From Streptomyces huasconensis (GTDB lineage Bacteria; Actinomycetota; Actinomycetes; Streptomycetales; Streptomycetaceae), in NCBI GenBank assembly GCA_004010275.1, contig RBWT01000068.1:1-39164 (forward strand): DNA of 39,164 bases, given 5' to 3'. The position numbers were made by a program, and so were the translations under genes. Positions 1 through 8,309 of the stretch are shown one piece after another. Within the stretch, counting starts at the first letter, position 1, and each line of letters begins with the position of its first letter. Under the pieces are notes generated by a model. It was not told where the DNA came from and did not search any database. It worked only from the letters and a program-made list of their open reading frames with translations.

Positions 1-575
1 GTGGCCCGTCCTCGTGGCGGTGCTCGCCGTCGCGGCGGGCGGGGGCGGCCGGGTGGGGGCTGTGGCGCGCGCACCGTCTCGCGGTCGCGCGGGACCGGCG
101 GTGGCGGGCGGAGGAGGCGGCCAGGGCGAGGGAGTTGTCGATGGCGGAGGTCGACGCGCTCTCCTGGCAGGACTTCGAGAGCTACGTCGCCGAGCTGTGC
201 CGCCGGGACGGCTGCACGCAGGTCGTCGTCAGCGGCAGGAGCGGCGACCTGGGCGCCGATGTCGTCGGCTGCCTCCCCGACGGCCGCAGACTCGTCGTCC
301 AGTGCAAGAAGTACGCCCCGCACCGCAGCGTGCCCTCGCAGGACATGCAGAAGTTCGTCGGCACCGCACGCCCCGAGCACCACGCGGACGTCGCCCTGTT
401 CGTCACCACCTGCCGTACGTTCACGAAGGCCGCGCTGGGCCTGGCGGTACGGCAGGACATCGTCGCCCTGCACCGGGACCTGCTGGGCTCATGGGTCAGC
501 GGCGCGCACCTGGAGACGCTGATCCCCTTGAGCGGACGCGGTGACGGCGTACCGAGAAGGCGTTCGCCCGCCTGA
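1..575 (+). CDS. Mrr-type restriction endonuclease domain protein, 5' truncated
   Basis: Likely a membrane-anchored nuclease-fold protein acting on DNA. The clear part begins upstream of the ATG at 135 (same frame, an Arg/Ala-rich helix) and contains the Mrr_cat core: RDGC, then GADVVG, then VVQCKKY, the D...QxK form of the PD-(D/E)xK site, followed by a helix-rich end with VTTCRTFT. A hydrophobic stretch (WPVLVAVLAVAA) is read in the next frame over bases 2-40, so a one-base break in the G-rich stretch around 40-60 probably separates the membrane segment from the nuclease domain. The true start lies before the window. The family (restriction endonuclease with N-terminal TM segments) is common in Streptomyces. 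The target specificity cannot be told. Confidence 0.72.
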   Translation, partial: GPSSWRCSPSRRAGAAGWGLWRAHRLAVARDRRWRAEEAARARELSMAEVDALSWQDFESYVAELCRRDGCTQVVVSGRSGDLGADVVGCLPDGRRLVVQCKKYAPHRSVPSQDMQKFVGTARPEHHADVALFVTTCRTFTKAALGLAVRQDIVALHRDLLGSWVSGAHLETLIPLSGRGDGVPRRRSPA

Positions 576-705
576 CGCCGACAGCGCCGGGGGGGGGCTC
601 CTCGCTGCGCGGCCCGCCGGTCCGCCCCGGCCATCGGGCATGATCCGGGGGACGGAACGGCGCCGGGGGCACGTCCTTCCGGCCCACGGACGGGGGCAGC
701 ACGGC

Positions 706-1266
706 ATGGAGTGGGGAACGCTGGTCGCCACACTGGGCGGCGGTCTGATCGCGATAGCGGGCACGGTCCTGGCCGACCGCCTGCGCACCCGCCAGGAACA
801 CCGCCGCTCCCTCCAGGCGCGCCGCCGGGACGTCTACACGGAGTTCATCACGGCGGCGGGCGAGGCCCACACCGAGCTGCGCCGCCTCGCGCAGCACGGT
901 GCCGGGGCGACCGACCTGGAGGAAGCGAGCCGCTCGGCGCTGACGAACGCCCGCGTCTACGAGGTGCGCGAGCGCCTCTTCCTCGGCGCCAGCAGCCGCG
1001 TCGCGGGCACGGGCCAGACCATGTTCGAACGCCTCCGCGCCCTGCGCAAGGTGGTCGCCTCGGGCGCCGGCATCTCGACCCCCGCGTTCCACGACATCTA
1101 CCACCCGTACCTGGACGCCGTCTGGGCCTACCGCAAGGCCGTGCGCGACGAGCTGGACGGCCACGCCCTCACCCCGGCCGACTTCGGCTGGTCCGCGTGG
1201 GACGGCCGCGAACGCTGCCCGCACTGCACGGAACGCGCGGCGGACGCGGCACCCGGACGGCGCTGA
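706..1266 (+). CDS. Conserved hypothetical protein with one N-terminal membrane segment
   Basis: An intact 186-residue ORF if started at the ATG at 706; an in-frame extension upstream to 541 has non-coding character. Residues 5-23 (TLVATLGGGLIAIAGTVLA) form one hydrophobic segment. This is followed by a basic stop-transfer (RLRTRQEHRR) and a helical cytoplasmic domain rich in Arg, Glu and Ala. A CPHC pair sits near the C terminus. Small single-pass proteins with this N-TM plus charged coiled helix are common in Streptomyces and have no known function. It stands alone between the Mrr-like gene and the PAP2 gene, all on the same strand. No function is claimed. Confidence 0.7.
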   Translation: MEWGTLVATLGGGLIAIAGTVLADRLRTRQEHRRSLQARRRDVYTEFITAAGEAHTELRRLAQHGAGATDLEEASRSALTNARVYEVRERLFLGASSRVAGTGQTMFERLRALRKVVASGAGISTPAFHDIYHPYLDAVWAYRKAVRDELDGHALTPADFGWSAWDGRERCPHCTERAADAAPGRR

Positions 1267-1377
1267 CCCCGCCCCGGCCACCGGGCACGGCTCCGCGGCA
1301 GCGGCGCGTACCCCGTGGCAGCCGGGGCAGGCGTTCCGAGATCGCCTCAGGACCACTCCGTCAGCGAGGATCGCCAC

Positions 1378-2066
1378 ATGTACCCCGCGCCACTGGACTC
1401 CCCGACCCGACCGGCCGCCCACCGGGCGCGCTCGCCGCCGTCCTGTTCGGCATCCCCTCGTTGCTGCTCCTCGTCCTGGTGGAGCTGGAGTGGGGGCCGC
1501 TGATGTCGCTGGACAAGGGCATCGCGCGGACCACGCACCGCTGGGCGGTGGCCGACCCGGGCGTCACCCGGGCGAGCCGCGTCCTCACCGACTGGGTGTG
1601 GGACCCCTGGACGATGCGCGCGCTGTGCGCGGTGGTGGTGGTCTGGCTGGCCGTGCGCGGCGCCGGGCGGCTCGCGCTCTGGCTCGCGGGGACCTGCCTG
1701 CTGGCCTCCGTGGTGCAGCAGTCGCTGAAGGCGGCGGTGGACCGGCCCCGCCCGGTGTGGTCGGACCCGGTGGACTCCGCGCACTACGCGGCGTTCCCCT
1801 CGGGCCACGCGATGACGGCCGCGGTCGTCTGCGGCCTGCTGCTGTGGCTGCTGCGGCTGTACGGCGTGGGCCGGGCGCCGTGGCGGGCGGCCGTGGCCCT
1901 CGCGGCGCTCTCCGTGGCGGGCGTGGGCCTGACCCGGGTCTGGCTGGGCGTGCACTGGACCACGGACGTCCTCGGCGGCTGGCTGGCTCGCCGCGCTGAC
2001 GGTGCGCTGGCCGTCATGACGTACCAGCGCGGACCCGGCAGCCGGGCGGGGCAGGAACCCACGTGA
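1378..2066 (+). CDS. PAP2-superfamily (phosphatidic acid phosphatase type 2) membrane phosphatase
   Basis: An integral membrane phosphatase of the PAP2/undecaprenyl-diphosphatase-like superfamily, probably dephosphorylating a lipid phosphate at the outer membrane face. The three family motifs are visible: KAAVDRPRP (KxxxxxxRP), FPSGHAM (PSGH) and SVAGVGLTRVWLGVHWTTDV (SRxxxxxHxxxD, with T in place of S before the Arg). Several hydrophobic segments surround them. The ATG at 1378 reads MYPAPLDSPT and then must lose one base near 1400-1425 to enter the frame of the catalytic part, so the exact N terminus is uncertain. After GGWL, the text reads ARRADGALAV. Removing one G and restoring one G gives LAALTVALAV, a proper membrane helix, which suggests two compensating indels near 1987 and 2005. 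Confidence 0.8.
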
Positions 2067-2365
2067 CGCCCGGGCCTCACCCAGCCGGACGTCTCGGCTG
2101 ATGCCGCCGCACGGCACGGTGACGTCCGCTGTACCCGCCCGCCGACCGCGGATCACCGCGTAGACCCCGCCGATCCGGGGGCCATGGCCGGGCCGCCACC
2201 CCGCGCCGACGGCCACCCGCCGCCGCCCTCGCCCCCCGTCAGGCACCTGGCCCGCCCCTGAGGGCACGCCCCCACAGCCCCTGGATCGCCATCAAGCCAC
2301 TCCCGGCACCGCCGCCCCCAGCGGCACTTGACCGCCCCTCGCCCGCTCCCGGAGGATTCCGGGCC
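2067..2365. other. Intergenic stretch, no gene seen
   Basis: A very C-rich spacer between the PAP2 gene and the HAD hydrolase. All long open frames here are artefacts of base composition. I see no convincing promoter or hairpin, only the GGAGGA ribosome binding site just before the ATG at 2366. Confidence 0.5.
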
Positions 2366-3145
2366 ATGACGATCAAGGGCGTCCTCTTCGATTTCTCCGG
2401 AACGTTGTTCCGCGTCGAACCCACCGAGGCCTGGCCGCGTGCCGCGCTCGACGACCTCGAAGTGCCGCTCGGCGACCTGGAGTCGGCGCGGGCCGCCGAC
2501 GCCCTGGAGCGGGCGGGCGCGCTGCCGGGCGGTGTCTCACCCGTTGCCGTGCCCGCGCACCTCGCCGAGCTGTGGGCCGTCCGCGATCACTCCGCCGAGC
2601 TGCACCGCGCCGCGTACACCGGGCTGGCCCGCGAGGTGTCCTTGCCCGATCCACGGTTGTACGACGCGTTGTACGCACGGCACATGAGCCCCCAGGCGTG
2701 GCGTCCCTACGACGACGCGGCGGAGGTGCTCGCCGGGCTGCGCGAGCGGGGCGTCAAGGTCGGGGTGGTCAGCAACATCGGATGGGACCTGCGGCCCGTC
2801 TTCCGTGCCCACGGCCTCGACCCGTACGTCGACACGTATGCCCTGTCCTACGAACACGGCGTCCAGAAGCCCGACCCGCGCCTGTTCGCGGTGGCCCTGG
2901 AGTCGCTCGGGACCGACCCCCGCGACGCCCTGATGGTCGGCGACGACCGGCGGGCCGACGGCGGCGCGGCGGACCTCGGGTGCGCGGTGCACTTCGTCGA
3001 CCATCTGCCGGCCGACCGGCGCCCGGCGGCGCTGCGGCCCGTGCTCGGCCTGCTCGACGAGCCGCATGAGCCACCTGTGAGCAGGCAACACTCCCCCGCG
3101 GTGTTGCCTGCCCCAGGCCGGCCCGGCCCGTACGGGACCGCATGA
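2366..3145 (+). CDS. HAD-superfamily hydrolase
   Basis: A soluble haloacid-dehalogenase-like hydrolase of unknown substrate. Start ATG 2366 is preceded by GGAGGA. Motif I is FDFSGTLF (residues 8-15), where the usual second Asp (DxD) is Ser. Motif II is VVSN (about 133-136), motif III is the Lys in QKPDPRLF and motif IV is MVGDDRRADGGAA. The all-helical cap lies between motifs I and II. The last ~25 residues are Pro-rich, do not look like a HAD fold, and overlap a perfect 11-bp hairpin at 3081-3111. A stop in the neighbouring frame at 3078-3080 would give a natural C terminus, so the tail may come from a one-base error. The Ser variant of motif I occurs in some HAD subfamilies, so activity is possible but not assured. 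Confidence 0.8.
   Translation: MTIKGVLFDFSGTLFRVEPTEAWPRAALDDLEVPLGDLESARAADALERAGALPGGVSPVAVPAHLAELWAVRDHSAELHRAAYTGLAREVSLPDPRLYDALYARHMSPQAWRPYDDAAEVLAGLRERGVKVGVVSNIGWDLRPVFRAHGLDPYVDTYALSYEHGVQKPDPRLFAVALESLGTDPRDALMVGDDRRADGGAADLGCAVHFVDHLPADRRPAALRPVLGLLDEPHEPPVSRQHSPAVLPAPGRPGPYGTA
3081..3111 (+). terminator. Hairpin at the end of the HAD gene
   Basis: GCAGGCAACAC (3081-3091) pairs perfectly with GTGTTGCCTGC (3101-3111) across a 9-base C-rich loop, with no U tract. It is a good Streptomyces-type terminator candidate. It lies inside the annotated 3' end of the HAD ORF, supporting an earlier true stop. Confidence 0.6.
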
Positions 3146-3165
3146 AGGCCCCGTCACCGGTCCCA

Positions 3166-3190
3166 CTGAGTATATTGGCTCAGAGCCAGT
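3166..3190. promoter_or_regulatory. Overlapping inverted repeats upstream of tetR-type gene (operator candidate)
   Basis: TGGCT-CAG-AGCCA (3176-3188) is a perfect inverted repeat, overlapped by CTGAG (3166-3170) and CTCAG (3179-3183). They lie 20-40 bases before the TetR start at 3209 in an AT-richer patch (TATATTGG). This is the position expected for an autorepression operator. No protein evidence, so the assignment is inference. Confidence 0.55.
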
Positions 3191-3208
3191 CAACGCAGGA
3201 GTTACAGA

Positions 3209-3886
3209 ATGTCCCCGCGCAGCCCATCGGTCAATGAAGAGCTGCGCAGGCGTTCCCGCGAGCGGTTGTTGCAGGCCACGGTGGAGCTGGTGGCCGAGCG
3301 CGGCTACGAAGCCACGACCCTCGGCGACATCGCCGACCGGGCGGGCGCCGCCCGCGGCCTGGTCTCGTACTACTTCCCCGGTAAGCGCCAGCTCCTCCAG
3401 TCGGCCGTGCACCGGCTGATGCACCGCACCCTGGCGGCCGCCCTGGAGCGGGAGCCGAGCCCCACCGGGGAGACAGCTGGCGCGGAGCGGCTGGCGCGGG
3501 CCATCGACGCGATCCTCGGCCTGGCCCGCGACGAACCGCTGCTCATGCGTACGCACATGGCGGGCATCCTCCAGGCGGAGGGGTTCGTGCAGTGTCCCGA
3601 GCAGCAGCGTCTCGCCGAACTGCTGCGCGACACCGTGGCCCGGTACGGATCGTGCGACGTCGACCAGGACTACCCCCTGCTGCGCGCCCTGCTGATGGGC
3701 GCGGTGTTCGCCCTGCTCATCCCGGGCGCGCCGATGCCACAGGCGACGCTGCGGGCCGAGCTCTTCCAGCGGTACGACCTGGCCTGGGAGCTGGGTGTCC
3801 CGCCGAGCGGCATGCCGCCCGACGGGACACCGTCGGCGCCGGTGTGCCGGCTGCCCGGGACCTCTCAGTCGCGTCGGTCGAAGTAG
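3209..3886 (+). CDS. TetR/AcrR-family transcriptional regulator
   Basis: An intact 225-residue regulator. The N-terminal TetR HTH spans about residues 12-58 (RERLLQATVELVAERGYEAT, TLGDIADRAGAARGLVSYYF), ending in the typical YYFPGKRQLL. The remainder is the helical ligand-binding and dimerisation domain. The ATG at 3209 follows CAGGAGTTACAGA, a good ribosome binding site. The C terminus (last seven codons) overlaps the convergent LVIVD gene by 22 bases. A palindrome just upstream suggests autoregulation. The regulated target is not obvious: the HAD gene ahead is on the same strand and ends in a hairpin, so this gene is probably transcribed alone. Confidence 0.88.
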   Translation: MSPRSPSVNEELRRRSRERLLQATVELVAERGYEATTLGDIADRAGAARGLVSYYFPGKRQLLQSAVHRLMHRTLAAALEREPSPTGETAGAERLARAIDAILGLARDEPLLMRTHMAGILQAEGFVQCPEQQRLAELLRDTVARYGSCDVDQDYPLLRALLMGAVFALLIPGAPMPQATLRAELFQRYDLAWELGVPPSGMPPDGTPSAPVCRLPGTSQSRRSK

Positions 3887-5375
3887 TCGGGCTGCGTCTG
3901 GACGTTCAGCTCGCCCAGGTGGACCCGCCGCGCGGGCTGGGTCCGCTTGTCGTTGATCTTCAGGACGTCGAGGCCCTTGGCCATGTCGTTGGAGTAGACC
4001 AGGCCGTTGTAGTAGTACGCCGACCAGGAGCCGGCCGTCGTGATCTTATCGGTGGTGTGCGGGCCGCGCTCGAAGTACCCGATCTCCTTGGGCCTGGTCG
4101 AGTCGGTGAAGTCCCAGACGGAGACACCGCCCTGGTACCAGGCCTGGACCATGAGGTCCTTGCCCCTGACGGGGATCAGCGAGCCGTTGTGGGCCACGCA
4201 GTTCTCGGTGGTGGCCTGGTGGCGCGGGATCTTGAAGTAGCTCTTGAAGACCAGCTTGCGCTTGTCCCCCTTGCCCCTGATGTCGTAGATGCCGTTGGCG
4301 CCGCGCTCGGGCCCGGTGGCCTCGTCACAGGTGGCGCCGGAGCCGCCGCCCAGCTCGTCGGTGAAGACGACCTTGTCGGCCTTCTGGTTGAAGGTCGCCG
4401 AGTGCCAGAACGCGAAGTTCTCGTTGTCCTGCACCTGGTCGATGATCCTCGGCTTCTCCGGGTCCTCGATGGAGAAGAGGATGCCGTCGCCCATGCACGC
4501 GCCCGCGGCGAGATCCTCGGAGGGCAGCACGGTGATGTCGTGGCAGCCGGTGGTCTTGGAAACGCCGGGGTTGGTGGGCCCGCCCGGGTTGCGCCGCCGT
4601 CGGGGCCCTCACCGGGGAAGAGCACGGGGAAGTCGATGACCGCGGCCTTCTCCGGGGCCTTGCGCGGCACCTTGATGATCGAGATCCCGTCGTGCGGCGG
4701 CTGGCAGTCGGGGAAACTCGCGCTCGGGGAGTACGAGGAGACGTACACGTAGACGTTGCGCCGTTCCGGCACCAGCGTGTGCGTGTGGGAGCCGCAGGCC
4801 GTCTCGACGGCCGAGACGTACCGGGGGTTCGCCTTGTCGCTGATGTCGAAGACCTTCATGCCCTCCCAGGAGGACTTCTCCGTGGCGGGCTGCGAGGTGC
4901 TGCTGCAGGAGTTGTCGCTCCGCGAGGAGTCGGTGGACAGGAAGAGCAGGTCCCCCGAGACGGAGATGTCGTTCTGGCCTCCCGGGCACAGGACCTGCGA
5001 CACCGTCCGCGGCTTTTGCGGGTCACTGATGTCGAAGATGCGGAAGCCGTCGTAGTTGCCGGCGAACGCGTACTTCCCCTGGAAGGCGATGTCCGTGTTC
5101 GTGCCGGGCAGGGCGTCCTTGGGGACGTTGGCCACGTGTTCGATGTTGGCCGAGTGGACCACCTCGCCCGGCGCCGGTATCTCGCCGCGCTCAATGGCTT
5201 TCCGGGCCTTCTCGGCGTCGCTCTTGGAGACACTCTTCGGAGCGGCGGGCGTGTCACCGGGGTCGGGTGTGGCTCCCGCGGGCGCCGCGGTCAGCAGCGC
5301 GGCGAGGAGTCCGGCCGCCGCGGCGCCAAGGCCCAGGCGTCTGCGTCGAGTTCGGGATGTGTGCAACAGGGTCAC
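3865..5375 (-). CDS. Secreted LVIVD-repeat beta-propeller protein (one frame break)
   Basis: GTG start at 5375 with GGGAGGA seven bases ahead. An N-terminal signal peptide (RTRRRRLGLGAAAAGLLAAL, ending near ATPDP) indicates export. The body repeats short blocks ending in (K/F)xFDISDPxKPR, for example FRIFDISDPQKPR, MKVFDISDKANPR, ILFSIEDPEKPR and VSVWDFTDSTRPK, which are LVIVD-type blades. A one-base break near 4590-4600 (after FPGEGPDGG) divides it; the downstream part continues in another frame with NPGGPTNPGVSKTTGCHD to the stop at 3865. Total about 500 residues. Paired His and Cys (CGSHTHTL, GCHD, AGACMGD) are present. It is divergently arranged with a DUF305 lipoprotein, a pairing I recall from other Streptomyces genomes. 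Biochemical function is unknown. Confidence 0.82.
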
Positions 5376-5392
5376 TGTGTCCTCCCTTGTCG

Positions 5393-5410
5393 CCGTTCAC
5401 AGTTGAACGG
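5393..5410. promoter_or_regulatory. Inverted repeat CCGTTCA-N4-TGAACGG in the LVIVD/DUF305 divergent region
   Basis: CCGTTCA (5393-5399) and TGAACGG (5404-5410) are a perfect 7-bp inverted repeat spaced by CAGT. It sits just before the LVIVD start, downstream of the putative minus-strand promoter, so a bound protein would block transcription of the LVIVD gene. This is an operator candidate only. Confidence 0.5.
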
Positions 5411-5425
5411 TTCACGGACACCCGC

Positions 5426-5453
5426 AGTATCGTGCTCATCATGCACAGATCAA
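5426..5453 (-). promoter_or_regulatory. Putative promoter of the LVIVD gene
   Basis: On the minus strand TTGATC (5453-5448) and GATACT (5431-5426) are separated by 16 bases, each matching four of six consensus positions. It lies about 50 bases ahead of the GTG at 5375 in an AT-richer stretch. Confidence 0.45.
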
Positions 5454-5552
5454 TAGGGGGCAACAGGTCGTTCATTCCGAAAGCCGCCGCGCGCCGGTGC
5501 TCCCTCCGTGCTGGTACGGACCCAACTCGCCCGTGTGTCGCAGGAGGTCGCT

Positions 5553-6227
5553 GTGCTGCCCAACCGTCGTACACCCACCCTCACCGCACTCATGACGGCC
5601 GCCGTTCTCGCACTCGGCGCCTGCGACTCCGGCGGCGGTTCGGCGTCCGACGACGCCGGGCGCGAGGTGTCGGAGGGCCCCTCCGTGATCGTCCCCGGCA
5701 AACCGGGCGAGGCGGCGGAGACGATGTCGGCGAAGGAGGCGGCCGAGCGCAGAGGCGACGACGACACCCCCAACGCGGCCGACTTCACCTACACGCAGAT
5801 GATGATCACGCACCACGGCCAGGCACTGACGATGAGCGCGCTCGCCCCGAAACGGGCCGCCTCGCAGAAGGTGAAGCGGCTCGCCTCCCGCATCAGCGCC
5901 GCGCAGCGGCCGGAGATCGGCGCCATGAAGCGCTGGCTGAAGAGCCACGGCGGACCGCGCGAGGGCGCCGGGCACGAGCACGCCGGGCACGACCACGCGA
6001 CGATGCCGGGGATGGCCACGAAAGCGCAGCTCAAGCAGTTGCGGGCCGCGAAGGGCAAGGCGTTCGACCAGCTCTTCCTCAAGCTGATGATCACGCACCA
6101 CAGCGGGGCCGTCACGATGGCCACGGAGGTCCTGTCCGAGGGCAACAACATCCAGGTCGAGGAGATGGCGAACGACGTCGTGGCGCAGCAGACGAGCGAG
6201 ATCGGCCGGATGCGGCAGATGGGCTGA
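5553..6227 (+). CDS. DUF305 lipoprotein
   Basis: The preferred start is GTG 5553, five bases after AGGAGG. An upstream in-frame start at 5508 lacks a site. The signal peptide ends in LALGAC, a lipobox, so the mature protein begins with lipidated Cys. Two homologous helical segments each carry an HH motif (QMMITHHGQALTMS and KLMITHHSGAVTMA), the hallmark of the ferritin-like DUF305 family. Between them lies a His/Met linker (HEHAGHDHATMPGM) that looks suited to metal binding. The gene is intact, about 224 residues. It is divergent from the LVIVD gene across 177 bases. A role at the membrane in metal (for example copper) handling is inferred from the His/Met content only. Confidence 0.88.
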   Translation: MLPNRRTPTLTALMTAAVLALGACDSGGGSASDDAGREVSEGPSVIVPGKPGEAAETMSAKEAAERRGDDDTPNAADFTYTQMMITHHGQALTMSALAPKRAASQKVKRLASRISAAQRPEIGAMKRWLKSHGGPREGAGHEHAGHDHATMPGMATKAQLKQLRAAKGKAFDQLFLKLMITHHSGAVTMATEVLSEGNNIQVEEMANDVVAQQTSEIGRMRQMG

Positions 6228-6349
6228 GCCTCGCGGAGGGCCACGCCCCTGGTACCCGCGCGCCTCCCCCTCGGCCCACGCTCCTGACAGCGGGCACCGC
6301 GAGTGCGATCCTGAAACCGTCGGGGTCACCTCGCGGAGGGAGCACCACC

Positions 6350-7718
6350 GTGCTGCACGTCGCCGTCGTAGGTTCGGGTCCCAGCGGGGTGTACGCCGCG
6401 CAGTCCCTCGTCCAGCAGGACCAGGTGCCGGGGGTGCGGGTCGACGTACTCGACCGGCTCCCCTGCCCGTACGGCCTCGTGCGCTACGGCGTCGCGCCGG
6501 ACCACGAGAAGATCAAGTCCCTCCAGTCCAGCCTGCGTACGGTCCTCGAACACGAGCGGGTCCGCTTCCTCGGGGCCGTCGAGATCGGCCCCGGCGCGCT
6601 GCCCCCCGGCCCGGCTCCTCGGCCTGTACCACGCGGTGGTCTACTGCGTCGGCGCGGCGGCGGACCGCAGGCTCGGGGTGCCGGGCGAGGAGCTGCCGGG
6701 CAGTCACTCGGCGACCGAGTTCGTCTCCTGGTACAGCGCGCATCCCGACGTACTGACGGACGGTTTCGAACAGGACGGTTTCGTACGGGGCGTGGAGTCG
6801 GCCGTCGTCATCGGCGTGGGCAACGTCGCGGTGGACGTCGCCCGCATCCTGGCGCGCGGCGTCACCGAACTGCTGCCCACCGACATGCCGGACGCCGCGC
6901 TCGGCGTGCTCGCGGGGAGCCGGGTGCGCGAGGTGCACATGGTGGGGCGGCGCGGGCCCTCGCAGGCCCGGTTCACCACCAAGGAGCTGCGGGAGCTGGG
7001 CTCGCTCCCGGACACCGAAGTCCTCGTGGACCCGGCGGAGTTGGCGCTCGACCCCGCGTACGTCGACCCCTCGGGTCTGCCCGCCGCGAGCCGCCGCAAC
7101 GTCGAGGTGCTGCGCGGCTGGGCCGAGCGTGCCCGCGCGGGGCCTCCCCCGGCGCATCCGGCTGCGGTTCTTCCTGCGCCCGGTCGCCCTGACGGCGGGA
7201 GCCACGGGCCGTGTCGCCGGGGCGCGGTTCGAGCGCACGTTGCCGGACGGCCGGGGCGGGGTGGCGGGTTCGGGGCGGTACGAGGAGATCCCGGCCCAGC
7301 TGGTCCTGCGCTCGGTCGGCTACCGCGGGGTGCCGCTCGACGGGCTGCCGTTCGACCCCGAGCGCGGCACGGTGCCGCACGCGGCCGGGCGGGTGCTGCG
7401 CGACGGGGTGCCCTCGCCGGGCGAGTACGTCGCCGGGTGGATCAAGCGGGGCCCGACCGGCGTCATCGGCACGAACCGCCCGTGCGCCAAGGAGACGGTG
7501 CGGTCACTGCTCGACGACGCCCCCGCTCTCGTACGGAAGGAGCTTCCGGGAGATCCGCTGCCGGGCTGCGCGCGGCGGGGCTGCGGCCGGTGGAGTGGCC
7601 GGGGTGGCTGGCGATCGAGCGTGCGGAGGCGGAGCTGGGGCGTTCGCTCGGGCGGGGCGTGGTGAAGATCCCGGACTGGGCGGGGCTGCGGCGGGCGGCG
7701 CAGGGCGCGGGGCAGTAG
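6350..7718 (+). CDS. FprA-type ferredoxin/adrenodoxin-like NADP reductase (three frame breaks)
   Basis: FAD/NADP oxidoreductase of the adrenodoxin reductase/FprA family, which transfers electrons between NADPH and ferredoxin. GTG 6350 follows GGAGGG. The FAD Rossmann motif is VAVVGSGPSGVYAAQSL at the N terminus; PCPYGLVRYGVAPDH is the family signature; the NADP site is VVIGVGNVAVDVARILA, and GRRGPSQARFT follows. The C-terminal EYVAGWIKRGPTGVIGTNR motif is present. Frame breaks: an extra C in the C run at 6602-6607, an extra C in the run near 7145-7149, and a lost base near 7558. Joined length is about 456 residues, as expected for FprA. It probably feeds ferredoxin partners such as P450 systems, but no partner is adjacent. 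Confidence 0.87.
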
Positions 7719-7753
7719 GCGGGGCGGCGGTCCGGGGGGCCTGGGCGTCGCGG

Positions 7754-8112
7754 TCAGGTGTCCGCGCCGAGCCGTTCCGCCTCGCGGGTGGCGGCGGCGA
7801 GGACGCTGTCGAGGAGGCCGGGGAAGAGCGTGTCCAGGTCGCGCGGCGCAGCACGCTCAGCTTGGCCGTGCCGCGGTAGATCTGCCGGATCACGCCGCTC
7901 TCGCGCAGCACCCGGAAGTGGTGCGTGCTCGTCGACTTGGTGACGGGCAGGGCGAAGTACGAGCAGGAGAGTTCGGCGCCGTCCTCCCGGGCGAGCTCCC
8001 GGACCACCCGCATCCGCATGGGGTCGGCGAGGGCGTGCAGCACCGCCTCCAGTCGGATGTCGGCCGGCTCGGGGTGGGCGAGCGTCCTGCCGCTCGTGGT
8101 GGCGGTCGTCAT
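7754..8112 (-). CDS. ArsR/HTH_20-type transcriptional regulator (one frame break)
   Basis: ATG 8112 follows AAGGGGAG. Winged-helix regulator of about 119 residues: EAVLHALADPMRMRVVRELA, then CSYFALPVTKSTSTHHFRVLRESGVIRQIYRGTAKLSVLRR, the ArsR recognition helix and wing. One base near 7845 breaks the frame; the other frame then gives DLDTLFPGLLDSVLAAATRE and the stop at 7754. One Cys sits in the recognition region (SCSYF), but no arsenic-type CxC pair is seen, so the inducer may be an organic or redox signal. It is divergent from an old-yellow-enzyme-like gene 197 bases away, the classic placement for a local repressor. Confidence 0.82.
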
Positions 8113-8223
8113 GACGGCTCCCCTTCGTCCGGTGTTCCTTCGCGCCCTGGCGTTCTCTCGCGCCAGGTCTCTGGCACCTGATCTCCGGCGCTTGACCTCT
8201 CGCGCCCGACCTCTCGCGTCATT

Positions 8224-8290
8224 GTACGAGAACCACCGTAGTTTGACAGACACCGTACTACGAGGACTATCGTACGACGAGTACACCAGC
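8224..8290. promoter_or_regulatory. OYE/ArsR divergent control region with repeated CGTAC elements
   Basis: TTGACA at 8243-8248 is a perfect -35 hexamer pointing to the OYE gene. Around it are repeated short palindromic elements: TGTACGAG at 8223, CGTACTACG at 8264, TCGTACGA at 8270-8277 and CGAGTACA at 8278. The -10 is weak (GACTAT about 16 bases on). The clustering over the promoter suggests binding sites for the divergent ArsR protein. Confidence 0.5.
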
Positions 8291-8309
8291 CGCGAGGAAT
8301 GGAGCCGCC

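Noticed and set aside
496..1422. Long minus-strand ORF opposite the hypothetical and PAP2 genes (and many similar long frames across the window)
   Set aside because: High G+C suppresses stop codons, giving long antisense frames without family motifs, start sites or codon preference. The real proteins lie on the other strand.
6229..6342. Direct repeat CCTCGCGGAGGG at about 6230 and 6330
   Set aside because: Twelve bases repeated once. The second is simply the ribosome binding site region of the reductase; no mobile or regulatory pattern is supported.
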